DNA of 64,000 nucleotides from NCBI GenBank assembly GCA_030426805.1, contig JAUHXU010000002.1, positions 1-64,000 of the forward strand, written 5' to 3'. Positions 18,640 through 26,803 of this stretch are shown piece after piece. The translations under genes and the position numbers were made by a program. The notes under the pieces are model-generated. The model was not told the DNA's origin and did no database searches. It saw only the letters and a list, made by a program, of their open reading frames with translations. Position 1 is the stretch's first letter, and each line of letters starts with the position of its first letter. The DNA comes from a bacterium (GTDB taxonomy: Bacteria > Planctomycetota > JAFGQW01).

Positions 18640-20730
18640 ATGACACGTCTTCGTCTCGGAGTCGCAGCGCCGCTCGTCGCGCTCGGATTGCTCGCCCTCG
18701 ACCTCGGCGCCGAAGCGCAGTACGGCTGCCCCGCGCCGCCGCCCTCTCCCGGCCCGACCCGCCCGACACCGCTGCCCCCTCCGTTGCCGACGCCGGCACC
18801 GCTCCCGACGCCTGCGCCTCTTCCCTCGCCTTCGCCATTGCCTGCGCCGGCGCCGTATACCGGCCCGTCCGGGACCGTGACGCCGACGCCCTCTCCGTCG
18901 CCGAGCCCTTCTCCGAGTCCGTCGCCAAGCCCGTCTCCGAGCCCGTCTCCGAGTCCCGCGCCGACGCCGACGCCGGCCCCGGCGCCGACGCCGGCTCCCG
19001 CCCCGGCGACGCCACCCAGCGTCCCCGCGACCGGGGCCCCGGGGCGTTCCGGTGCCCGACCCGGCGGTGTGCCGGGCGCGGTGACGCGTCGCCCCGCGCG
19101 CAGCGGTCTGTCGGCCGAAGCGTGGCGGCACTGGTGGCGGTTCAACCGCGACGAGTTCCTGAATCTGCGTGCGGCGCTGTCCGCGGACAACGACGCGGTA
19201 CAGAGCGGTAGCGAGGAGTCGTTCTTCGGCAAGCGCGTCCGCACCGTCGTCGGCGACGTGTCGCGCGTGACGCCGGCGCTCGTCCGCAATCGCATCGCAC
19301 CGCGGCTCGTCGAGGCGCTCGGCGCGAAGGAGAGTTCGGTGCGCTACCAGGCGGCGATCGCGCTCGGCAAGACCGGCGATCCCGCGCAGGCCCAGCACCT
19401 CGTTCGGCTCCTCCGCGACGACGTCGGTGCCGTTCGCGAAGGGGCGATGATCGGGCTGGCGATCCTTCGTGCGCCGGAGACGCGACCGTTGTTCGTCGCG
19501 ATTCTGGAGAACAAGCGCAGTGCCGCGCTCTACCTCGGCGGGCGCGCGAATGACGAGCAGATCCGCGGCGCTGCCGCGCTCGGGCTCGGCCTGCTCGGCA
19601 AGGACTTGGTCGGCGAGACGGTCGAACTGTTGCGCCGGCACGCGATGGACCGACGCCACACGCACCACGTCCCGCAGATGGCCGTGGTGGCACTGGGCCT
19701 CATCGACAGTGACGGCGCGTTCGATCGTGCCGCGGCCGCGTTGCGCGACGTGATCGCCGACAAGGGGGGGCACGGCTGGGCGCGTGGGCAAGCGCTCGTC
19801 GCGCTCGGTCGGCTGATCGAGCGCCATCGTGTGCAGGCCACCGAAGGCGATCGCGGGTTGATCGTACGCCACCTCCGGCACGATGCGACGACGCTGATGC
19901 GGCGGAGCGCGGCGCTGGCGGCCGGCTATCTGCCGGGCGATGCGGCGCTCTCGAAATCGCTGCGGCGGACGATCGACCGCGACAAGGATGCGGTGACGCG
20001 CAACTTCGCGGCGATCTCGCTCGGTCGCGCCGGCGGTCCGGACGCGGAGAAGATCCTCGCCAGTGGTCTCGGAAGCGCGCGCCATGAGCACCGCGCCTAT
20101 TGCGCGTTCGGCCTCGCGATCCTCGGCAAGCGAGGCGATGAGGCGACCCGGGCGCGCACCGGCAAGCGGTTGCGCACTGCGCTGCGCCGCACGAAGGATC
20201 CGGTCACGCGCGGTGCGGTCGCACTCGCACTCGGCCTCGTCCGGGATCGCGACGCGGGCGCGGCGTTGCTGGAGGCGCTGCGGGAGGCTCGAGATCCGAA
20301 CCTGCGCGGCGACTGCGCGATCGCGCTCGGCATGGTCGGGTATCACCGCGCGTTCCAGGAGTTGGTCGACGCATTCGAGGACGCACGCAACGATGCGACG
20401 TTGCGCGAGCGCGTCGCCGTCGCTCTCGGCCTGTTCGGTTCCCGTGCCGCCGTCACACCGCTCCTCGCAGCGATGCGGAGCGATCTGACGACGTCGGCAC
20501 TCCAATCGACGACGGCCGCATTGGGACTCGTCGGCGACAGCAGCGCGGTCGAGCCGATTCTCGAACTGCTCGACGATCGCCGGCTCATCACGCGCGCGTA
20601 CGCGTGCACGGCGCTCGGCACGATCGGCGACCCCCGCCCGATGCCCGCGTTCGCGCCGATCCGCACGAGTCACAACTACTTCTCGTGCTGCGGCGACTTC
20701 AACCGCAAGCTGCTCGACCTCGATCGATAG
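18640..20730 (+). CDS. Secreted HEAT-repeat protein with Pro/Ser-rich linker
   Basis: A 696-residue exported protein. The signal peptide ([20 protein letters not shown]) is followed by a low-complexity segment, about residues 28-145, made of Pro with Thr, Ser and Ala, including a run of Ser-Pro dipeptides from residue 85. Residues about 150-690 hold HEAT repeats with the usual pattern ([65 protein letters not shown]). Such architectures serve as scaffolds; a flexible Pro-rich stalk suggests display away from the membrane. The true ATG at 18640 is chosen over ATG 18634, which runs into a stop. It follows GGTTGGAGG. A strong terminator follows directly. Confidence 0.8.
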   Translation: MTRLRLGVAAPLVALGLLALDLGAEAQYGCPAPPPSPGPTRPTPLPPPLPTPAPLPTPAPLPSPSPLPAPAPYTGPSGTVTPTPSPSPSPSPSPSPSPSPSPSPSPAPTPTPAPAPTPAPAPATPPSVPATGAPGRSGARPGGVPGAVTRRPARSGLSAEAWRHWWRFNRDEFLNLRAALSADNDAVQSGSEESFFGKRVRTVVGDVSRVTPALVRNRIAPRLVEALGAKESSVRYQAAIALGKTGDPAQAQHLVRLLRDDVGAVREGAMIGLAILRAPETRPLFVAILENKRSAALYLGGRANDEQIRGAAALGLGLLGKDLVGETVELLRRHAMDRRHTHHVPQMAVVALGLIDSDGAFDRAAAALRDVIADKGGHGWARGQALVALGRLIERHRVQATEGDRGLIVRHLRHDATTLMRRSAALAAGYLPGDAALSKSLRRTIDRDKDAVTRNFAAISLGRAGGPDAEKILASGLGSARHEHRAYCAFGLAILGKRGDEATRARTGKRLRTALRRTKDPVTRGAVALALGLVRDRDAGAALLEALREARDPNLRGDCAIALGMVGYHRAFQELVDAFEDARNDATLRERVAVALGLFGSRAAVTPLLAAMRSDLTTSALQSTTAALGLVGDSSAVEPILELLDDRRLITRAYACTALGTIGDPRPMPAFAPIRTSHNYFSCCGDFNRKLLDLDR
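18889..19012 (+). repeat. Low-complexity tandem repeat coding Ser-Pro/Thr-Pro/Ala-Pro
   Basis: Imperfect six-base units (TCTCCG, AGTCCG, TCGCCG, then GCGCCGACG-type units) encode a run of at least ten Ser-Pro dipeptides followed by Thr-Pro and Ala-Pro. Codon wobble varies between units, so the repeat is old enough to have diverged silently, but it is still a place where slippage could change linker length. Confidence 0.75.
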
Positions 20731-20735
20731 TCGAT

Positions 20736-20768
20736 CGTCGCCGCCCGGCTGACGGCCGGGCGGCGACG
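20736..20768 (+). terminator. Intrinsic terminator after the HEAT gene
   Basis: A 14-base-pair perfect stem (20736-20749 with 20755-20768, loop TGACG) followed by TTT lies 5 bases after the stop codon at 20730. Confidence 0.8.
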
Positions 20769-20840
20769 TTTCAGATCGATACCCGCGCCGTCGCGGCGTT
20801 TTTCGGGCATTCGGATCCGACTCTTTCCGGCGCTTCTGTA

Positions 20841-20870
20841 TTGGCCGCCATGCGGCCCTCGCGCTATTCT
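20841..20870 (+). promoter_or_regulatory. Candidate promoter TTGGCC-18-TATTCT
   Basis: TTGGCC at 20841 and TATTCT at 20865-20870, spaced by 18 bases, lie 34 bases before the ATG at 20905 and directly after the terminator of the preceding gene. Confidence 0.45.
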
Positions 20871-20904
20871 GTCCCGACCGGATGGGTGAGGAAGGAAGGA
20901 TTCG

Positions 20905-22182
20905 ATGCTTCGATCTCGACCGATCGCGCTCTTGGCGCTGATCTTCACGACGACTGTTTTCTTCACGACTACTGTCTACGGCGCCGCCGCGCAGGCCGGC
21001 GCGCTCTTCCTCAACCCGCAGGCGAGCGAAGTCGACATCGACAGCGGCTTCATCTACGGCCAGGAATCGATGACGGCGTTTCTCGTCACCTGGGCGAACA
21101 ACGAACTGATCGCGATCTACGACAAGAACGGACTCGCGATCCGGCAGTTCTCGACCGGAATCGGCGCGGCGACGAACGCGGCGAACCGGGGCCGCGAGAA
21201 CAAGATCAAGGTCATCCGCGTGGGTGGCAAGCTCGCAGTCGCACGCATGCACCGCCTCGGCACGAGTACCACCGGTGGCGTCCGCATGGACTTCTTCCGC
21301 AAGGTCAACGGGACCATCGTGAAGGACACCGGCTTTGCCTACAACGCGGGCAGCAACCGGGACAACACGTTCGTCCAGGCGGGCGGCAACAACGGGGACA
21401 TCATCATGTTCGCCCGCGACACGTCGCCGGGCACCCCGTATCACCGCTTCCCGGGTGCCATTCGCGCGGACGAGTATCGACTGAGCGTCGGCACCGGCGG
21501 ACGGATCGTCGCGACGCGCGGTCAGACCGGGCTGAAGGTGACCAATCGCGACTACTCCCGCGAGCACCCGTACGCGGACGGCGACTTCATCGTCGGCACG
21601 AAGCCCGCGAGCGCCGCAGCCGACGGCAAGGCCTACGTGATGTTCCGCGACGAGAACTACCGTGTGCACACGGTCATCGAGGTGACCGGGCAGCGGAGCC
21701 CGTCGCTGCGCTTCGGCAACCTCGCGAACAACGCGATCCCGCTCGCTCCGTTCGGCCGCGCGATCGAGATGCTCGGCCTGAACACGTCGCCCAACGGCAA
21801 GCTGCTCTGCGTCGGCGGACTCGACATCGGCGGCTCGCCGTATCGGTTCTCGTCGCTCGACATGGTGTCGAAGCAACTCACCGAGATCCGCGTCGACAAC
21901 GCCGATCACGATCACGACAGTCGCGGCGACGTGCTGCCGCTCACCGACACCACCGTGATCGCGATGAACCTCACGCGCCAAGGGCGCGTCGAGGGCGCGC
22001 TGATCGACACCAGCGCCAACGTGATCCTCGCGAAGAACCTCGTGCTCTCCGGGACCGCGAACGACTACGTCGATCTCGCCGGTGAAGCGAGCTACGACCG
22101 GTTCGGCAACGTCCAGTTCCTGTTCGTGCTCGGCGCGTCGCAGAGCCTCGGCGCGCTCCTCGTTTGGGCCGACCCCTTCTAA
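20905..22182 (+). CDS. Secreted hypothetical protein, propeller-like
   Basis: A 425-residue exported protein. The signal region (IALLALIFTTTVFFTTTVYGAAAQ) contains a short duplicated FTTTV unit. The body has repeated beta segments with Asn/Gly/Arg-rich turns (for example GRENKIKVIRVGGKLAVARMH, DIIMFARDTSPGTPYHRFPG, RFSSLDMVSKQLTEIRV) that read like a propeller. The shared C-terminal domain of its neighbours is absent; the protein ends LGASQSLGALLVWADPF. GGAAGGATTCG precedes the ATG. It converges on the minus-strand gene at 22192 with only 9 bases between the stops and no hairpin visible. Not recognised beyond this. Confidence 0.65.
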   Translation: MLRSRPIALLALIFTTTVFFTTTVYGAAAQAGALFLNPQASEVDIDSGFIYGQESMTAFLVTWANNELIAIYDKNGLAIRQFSTGIGAATNAANRGRENKIKVIRVGGKLAVARMHRLGTSTTGGVRMDFFRKVNGTIVKDTGFAYNAGSNRDNTFVQAGGNNGDIIMFARDTSPGTPYHRFPGAIRADEYRLSVGTGGRIVATRGQTGLKVTNRDYSREHPYADGDFIVGTKPASAAADGKAYVMFRDENYRVHTVIEVTGQRSPSLRFGNLANNAIPLAPFGRAIEMLGLNTSPNGKLLCVGGLDIGGSPYRFSSLDMVSKQLTEIRVDNADHDHDSRGDVLPLTDTTVIAMNLTRQGRVEGALIDTSANVILAKNLVLSGTANDYVDLAGEASYDRFGNVQFLFVLGASQSLGALLVWADPF

Positions 22183-22191
22183 CGGGTCCCG

Positions 22192-23415
22192 CTACTGCAC
22201 GGTGAAGCCCCACGTGTTGCCGGTCCGGATTCCGGTCGGCGCCGTGGGGTCGACGAGCACGACGGTTGCATAGACGCGGGTTCCGCTGCGCATGGCGAGC
22301 GGGATCCGCACCGTCGCTTGCGCGTTCGCGGAAGCGCCGAGAACGCCGCGTAGCCCGGTCGTGATCCCCGGCAGGTCACCGATGGATGCCGTGTGGAAGA
22401 AGAGCGCGTCGGCCGTCAACCCGATGTAGCGGCCGCCGGGCAAGCGCACACCCGATCCGGTGCCGGCGAGCGACAACAGCACGGCGTAGCTCCGCCCGGC
22501 CCCGCCCGGGTAGCCGATGCGCCAGTCGTATCGACCGCCCGGTCGGGCGATGCCGAAGCCGCTGAGCGGGCGCGAGCCGTAGAGTTCGATCGCCGACGGG
22601 TTCGGCAGGTTGAGCGGGTTCGTGCGGAGTTGCGCGCCGCTCTCGGTCAACAGGGTCAGGTTGAAGTTCTCGATCGCCATCATGTGGCCGTTGTCGGGAT
22701 CGATCGACAGGCCGAACAGCGTGCCGCCGGGTGTCACCGTCGTGAGCAGGCGCGCATTGCGGTCGACCACGAGGAGGCCCGGGCGGATCTGGGACGCCAG
22801 CACCATCGCGTCGGCGCGCTCGTGGTATTCGAGTCCGAACAGGCTCATCGGGAAGCCGGTCGCGATCGACGTGACCGCCGCAGTCCGGCGGTCGACCCGC
22901 AGTGCGGCGCCGGCGAACGGTGCGAGCCAGTAGTCGCCGGTACCGGGGTCGATCGTCACGAGTGCGGCGTTGATCGTCAACGGCAGCGTCGTGATCGTGC
23001 TTCCGTTGACGCGGAGCAAGTGGTTGCCGGTACCCGCGACGAGGATGCTCCCGTCTTCGTCGAGCGCCATGCTGCCGATCGAGTTCACGGCCTCGGGCAC
23101 GCGAGCGATCGTCGTGATGAGGCCGCCGGCACTCACCCGGACGATCGGGTCGAGTGTCGACGTCGTGTCCGAGAGGCGGCAGAGGACGTGGTTGTTGTCG
23201 GCGTCCATGATGACCGCGCCCACGCCGTGCGAACGGGCCGCCGGGAACAGCGCTTGGCGGAAGATGCCGCTCGCACGAGCGAATACGGCGACGGCGGACT
23301 GGTTCGCCGCACCCGGATTGCGGTTGGCGACCAGTGCGTCACCGAGCTGCGGCTGGGCCGTGAGGGAGGACGCGACCGTGAGCGCAGCGACGGTGAGCAG
23401 GGCAATGCGTTGCAT
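22192..23415 (-). CDS. Secreted beta-propeller-like protein with shared C-terminal domain
   Basis: A 407-residue exported protein. The ATG at 23415 has GGAG 9 bases upstream and starts a standard signal peptide (IALLTVAALTVASSLTAQ). Residues about 25-295 show NHL-type units such as ALDEDGSILVAGTGNHLLRV and LVTIDPGTGDYWLAPF. Residues about 300-407 are the shared C-terminal domain: GRSYAVLLSLAGTGSGVRLPG, IGLTADALFFHTASI, LRGVLGASANAQATVRIPL, VVLVDPTAPTGI and a final GFTVQ. It resembles the genes at 616, 44977 and 60205 in overall plan. Confidence 0.75.
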   Translation of the reverse strand: MQRIALLTVAALTVASSLTAQPQLGDALVANRNPGAANQSAVAVFARASGIFRQALFPAARSHGVGAVIMDADNNHVLCRLSDTTSTLDPIVRVSAGGLITTIARVPEAVNSIGSMALDEDGSILVAGTGNHLLRVNGSTITTLPLTINAALVTIDPGTGDYWLAPFAGAALRVDRRTAAVTSIATGFPMSLFGLEYHERADAMVLASQIRPGLLVVDRNARLLTTVTPGGTLFGLSIDPDNGHMMAIENFNLTLLTESGAQLRTNPLNLPNPSAIELYGSRPLSGFGIARPGGRYDWRIGYPGGAGRSYAVLLSLAGTGSGVRLPGGRYIGLTADALFFHTASIGDLPGITTGLRGVLGASANAQATVRIPLAMRSGTRVYATVVLVDPTAPTGIRTGNTWGFTVQ

Positions 23416-23575
23416 GGTGAGATCTCCGAGCGTCAATGGCGATCGTACCGATGTGCCACCGGCATCGTATCGCGATCGGTGGCGACGCGCACGACTTGGC
23501 CCTGGACATCGCGCCGCGATCGCACCACATTCCCCACACGCGGAGCGGTCGTTCATGTTGGCTGAGGGAGTGCCG

Positions 23576-24715
23576 ATGAAGTGGATCAAGCGCCTCGGGC
23601 TCATCCTCGCCGGGCTCGTCGTCGCGACCGTCGTCGCGGAATTCACGCTGGCGCTGTTCTGGCCGCAACCGACGATGAATCGCCTCCGGAGCCAATGGCC
23701 GGCGATCTATCGACCGAGTCGGACGATGCCGTACGAGCTCATCCCGAACGCGCGAAGCCAGATCGTCGATCCCACCGGGGAGTTCGATACCAAGGTCTCG
23801 ATCAACTCGCTCGGGCATCGCGGCCCGGAGTTCTCGATCGACAAGCCCGACGGCGTCACGCGGGTCCTCGCGATCGGTGATTCGTTCACGTTCGGGTGGG
23901 GGGTCGAGGACGACGAGCCCTACCCGAGGCAGCTCGAGCGGTTGCTCCGGGCGAAGCCGGGCTTGGGCAAGGTCGAGGTGATCAACGCGGGCTTCGCGGC
24001 GTGCTTCTACCCCGACACGTATTACGTCTACCTGCGCGATCGGGGGCTCGCGTGGAAGCCGGATGTCGTCGTGGTCGGCTTCTACCTCGGCAACGACATC
24101 TACGAGTTCGGCATGGACACGTGGAACGCGTGGCAACCGCGGCTACCCGGCGCACTCCCCGGCGGGGTCCGGATGCTCCACAAGCACGTGGAGGACGGCT
24201 ACCTCGTGAGCAACGAGCGTGACCCGCGGTATGCGACGCCGATCCTGCGCAACTCCCATCTCGCCCAAGCGTACTACTCACTGAAAGAAGAGCAGCCCAG
24301 ACCGCGGTCCGAACTCTTCAATCGCTTCATCTACCGAAACGACTACCCGCCGGCGACGAGAGCGCACGTGCGCGACGTACGGCGTCTGTTCGCCGAGATG
24401 CATCGAATGACCGCCGAGCGGGGGATCCCGTTGGTCGTGATGATCATCCCGGCGCGCGAGCAGGTTCATCCGCTCGATGACGCCGAGTTCAAGTCGATCG
24501 CCCAGGACTTGACGCGCCCCAATCGCGAGTTCGGTGCCTACTTCGCGCAGAAGGGGATTCGGCACTTCGACTTGTTGGAGCCGTTCCGCGAGGCGTCGAA
24601 AGTGAAGCGCTACTACTTCCACCACGACAATCACTGGAACCTCGACGGGCACCGATTCGCGGCCGAGCGACTGGCAGCGGTCGTCGAACCGCTGCTGGCG
24701 CCGGCCGCGAAGTAG
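23576..24715 (+). CDS. Membrane-anchored SGNH/AlgJ-like hydrolase or O-acetyltransferase
   Basis: A 379-residue protein with an N-terminal membrane segment (LGLILAGLVVATVVAEFTLALFW). The SGNH block I is AIGDSFTFGWG with catalytic S103; a Gly block follows in VINAGFAAC; the Asn block is GFYLGND. The C-terminal catalytic pair is HHDNHWNLDGH with D351 and H353, the D-x-H-W form seen in AlgJ/AlgX-type alginate O-acetyltransferases. It could thus acetylate or deacetylate an envelope glycan. GAGGGAG precedes the ATG. It converges with a hyaluronan-synthase-like glycosyltransferase (24738-26177), which is suggestive of a shared exopolysaccharide substrate but not proof. Confidence 0.8.
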   Translation: MKWIKRLGLILAGLVVATVVAEFTLALFWPQPTMNRLRSQWPAIYRPSRTMPYELIPNARSQIVDPTGEFDTKVSINSLGHRGPEFSIDKPDGVTRVLAIGDSFTFGWGVEDDEPYPRQLERLLRAKPGLGKVEVINAGFAACFYPDTYYVYLRDRGLAWKPDVVVVGFYLGNDIYEFGMDTWNAWQPRLPGALPGGVRMLHKHVEDGYLVSNERDPRYATPILRNSHLAQAYYSLKEEQPRPRSELFNRFIYRNDYPPATRAHVRDVRRLFAEMHRMTAERGIPLVVMIIPAREQVHPLDDAEFKSIAQDLTRPNREFGAYFAQKGIRHFDLLEPFREASKVKRYYFHHDNHWNLDGHRFAAERLAAVVEPLLAPAAK

Positions 24716-24737
24716 GGGGTGCGCGTCCGCGCCGCGA

Positions 24738-26177
24738 TCAACGCACTGGGTAAGCGCCCGTCGCGTATCGCCGCCGGATCGGCGGGCAACTCGACCGGAT
24801 CTCCGGAACCGCTTTCGCCGCCGGCCCCGCCGGCAGCGTGCGCGTGAGCCACTTCGAGCGATGCGGCGTGACGAGTGCGTACGGCCCGATCCACGACAGG
24901 CAGACCGCCGAGTAGACCGCATACGGGAATGCCCACAGTGCTCCCCGGCGTCCGCGTGCGAGTGCGTGGATCGACGCGGGCAGCGCCGCGGAGAGCAAGA
25001 TCGCGCCGACCACGGTCGGGACCGCCGCCGGCGCCACGAACGGCACCGCGGCGAGCGTGACGAGGCCGACGGGCCGCAGCACGAGCAGGGACGCGGACCA
25101 GAGGAAGTTCACCCGCGCACCAGTGGCCGGCGAGCGCCGGAAGCGCGTGAACACGAAGCGCCCGAGCGCGATCGTCTCACGAACGTTGCTCCGCGCCCAC
25201 CGCAGGAACATCTTCGCGAGCTGTCCGTAGCGCGTCGGCACCTGGGTCAGCACGATCGCGTTGGACTGAAAGCGAACGAGGTGCCCGCCGCGCAAGACGA
25301 GGTTCGTCAGCGCGCGGTCCTCGCCGATGTTCGCCGGGCGACCACAGAAGCGCTGGGCGAGCCACTCGTCCTTGTGCGCCTCGACGAGCGACCGTCGATA
25401 CGCGGACAGCGCGCCGGGGCAGCACATCACGGTATCGACCCGGCTCTCGCTCGCTCGACCGAATTCGAACGCGAACGTGAACGCGACGTCGAGCATCGCC
25501 GGCAGCGCCATCGATCCGCGGTCGCGATTCAGCACGCGCACGTTTCCGGCCACCGCGCCGACGCGGCGATCCGAAACGAGCGGACTCACGAGGTTGCGCA
25601 ACGTGTCGCGACGCACCTCGGAGTCGCTGTCCACGGTGACGATCACGTCGCCACGCGCCCGCGCGAAGCCCTCGTAGAGCGCGGCACGCTTCCCGCGGTT
25701 CTCGGGGCACTGCACGGCCACGACCTGCAGCGGGAACGCGCGCGCGGCGCGCTCGATCCACTGCCACGTGTCGTCGACGCTCCCGTCGTCGACCGAGACG
25801 ATGTGGAGCCGATCGGCCGGGAAATCCCCGTGCACGAGGCTCGAGATCGTCCGGAAGACCTGGCGCCCCTCGTTGTAGGCCGGGACGATGACCGTGATGC
25901 TCGGGAGTTCGGCGTCCGAAACGCCGGGCACCGGGCGGTACGTCGCGACGAGCCACACGCGCCATGCGACGATGCCCATCGCCGCGAGTGCGAACAACTG
26001 TGCGCCGAGCCACATCGTCGACGGCGATTCTGAGCTGAACGAATGCGCGAGCAGCGCGATCTGTGCCGAGAGCACGATCGCGAGCACTGGAATCAGGAAT
26101 ACCGCACGCGCCGTCGGCGCGAGCGAGAATCGACGGCCGAGTCCGAAGCGGACCGGCCGTTCGAGGATCGAAGACAT
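24738..26177 (-). CDS. Family 2 glycosyltransferase, hyaluronan/chitin synthase-like
   Basis: A 479-residue membrane protein. Two N-terminal hydrophobic segments lead into a GT-A domain: ITVIVPAYNEG, VSVDDGSVDDT, DVIVTVDSDSE (DxD-type), then GEDRALTN holding the probable catalytic Asp. The expected QxxRW product-binding motif reads MFLRW, so the Gln is replaced by Met. Three or four hydrophobic helices follow, forming the usual transport channel. Family members polymerise and export beta-linked polysaccharides such as hyaluronan, chitin oligomers or PNAG; the sugar used here cannot be told. GGGGAG precedes the ATG. The protein ends in a basic, low-complexity tail of uncertain significance. 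Confidence 0.85.
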   Translation of the reverse strand: MSSILERPVRFGLGRRFSLAPTARAVFLIPVLAIVLSAQIALLAHSFSSESPSTMWLGAQLFALAAMGIVAWRVWLVATYRPVPGVSDAELPSITVIVPAYNEGRQVFRTISSLVHGDFPADRLHIVSVDDGSVDDTWQWIERAARAFPLQVVAVQCPENRGKRAALYEGFARARGDVIVTVDSDSEVRRDTLRNLVSPLVSDRRVGAVAGNVRVLNRDRGSMALPAMLDVAFTFAFEFGRASESRVDTVMCCPGALSAYRRSLVEAHKDEWLAQRFCGRPANIGEDRALTNLVLRGGHLVRFQSNAIVLTQVPTRYGQLAKMFLRWARSNVRETIALGRFVFTRFRRSPATGARVNFLWSASLLVLRPVGLVTLAAVPFVAPAAVPTVVGAILLSAALPASIHALARGRRGALWAFPYAVYSAVCLSWIGPYALVTPHRSKWLTRTLPAGPAAKAVPEIRSSCPPIRRRYATGAYPVR

Positions 26178-26330
26178 CGGAGTCTCCCCGTCGTGTCGGT
26201 GACGCCACCACCGCGCCGGGTAGACGAGGGGGGATCGGGGAGCGTTAACAAGCGCGGTGCGAACGGAATCGAGATCTGTCGGTCCCGATTCCTCCGATGG
26301 CCGGTGTTCGTGGCGCGCCTGGCTACGAGG

Positions 26331-26720
26331 CTACAGGCCGGCGGTCTTCTTGAACTGGTCGAACGCCTTCATCAGGACCTTGCCCGCGTCAGCGTGCTGT
26401 TCGCCGACTTTCGTAATCGCGAAACCGAGTTTGCCGGCGGCATCCCGACGCGCCTTCGTCAGCTTGTCGATCGCCTCTTGGGTCATGCCCTTCGTGAGCG
26501 GCTTGGCCTTGTCGGCGATGACCTTGAACTTGCCGGCCATCTCGCTGAACTTCTGCGCCAGCTTCTGTGCGGCGATCGGGTCGGTGACCTTCTCCACATC
26601 GGCCCTCAAGCCGGTCAGGATGTCCTCCTGTTGCGAGAAGAACTTCGACGGGCTGTCGCCGCCGCAGGACATCGTGGCGAGCGATGCGACGAGCATCGCG
26701 AGGAACGGGACGATTCTCAT
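26331..26720 (-). CDS. Small secreted helical protein, possible lipoprotein
   Basis: A 129-residue exported protein. The hydrophobic leader LAMLVASLATMSCGG has a Cys at residue 19 but a non-standard lipobox (TMS before Cys), so lipidation is uncertain. The mature part is all-helical and Lys/Ala/Glu/Gln-rich (for example AQKLAQKFSEMAGKFKVIADKA), without recognisable domain. GGAGG lies before the ATG. It could be a periplasmic coiled-coil partner; no function can be given. Confidence 0.6.
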   Translation of the reverse strand: MRIVPFLAMLVASLATMSCGGDSPSKFFSQQEDILTGLRADVEKVTDPIAAQKLAQKFSEMAGKFKVIADKAKPLTKGMTQEAIDKLTKARRDAAGKLGFAITKVGEQHADAGKVLMKAFDQFKKTAGL

Positions 26721-26803
26721 GAGACCTCCGCTGGATCAGGGTCGTGGGCGGTCCACCGGACGATCGGTGTCGCCGCCGCCTCGACGGTAGCACACCCGGC
26801 GAT

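Noticed and set aside
18889..19012. CRISPR-like spacing in the Pro/Ser repeat
   Set aside because: The units are six bases long, in frame and code for Ser-Pro; there are no spacers.
18472..21981. 1169-residue minus-strand ORF across two secreted genes
   Set aside because: Arg/Val/Asp-rich, spans a strong plus-strand terminator and two coherent plus-strand genes; no motif. Shadow frame.
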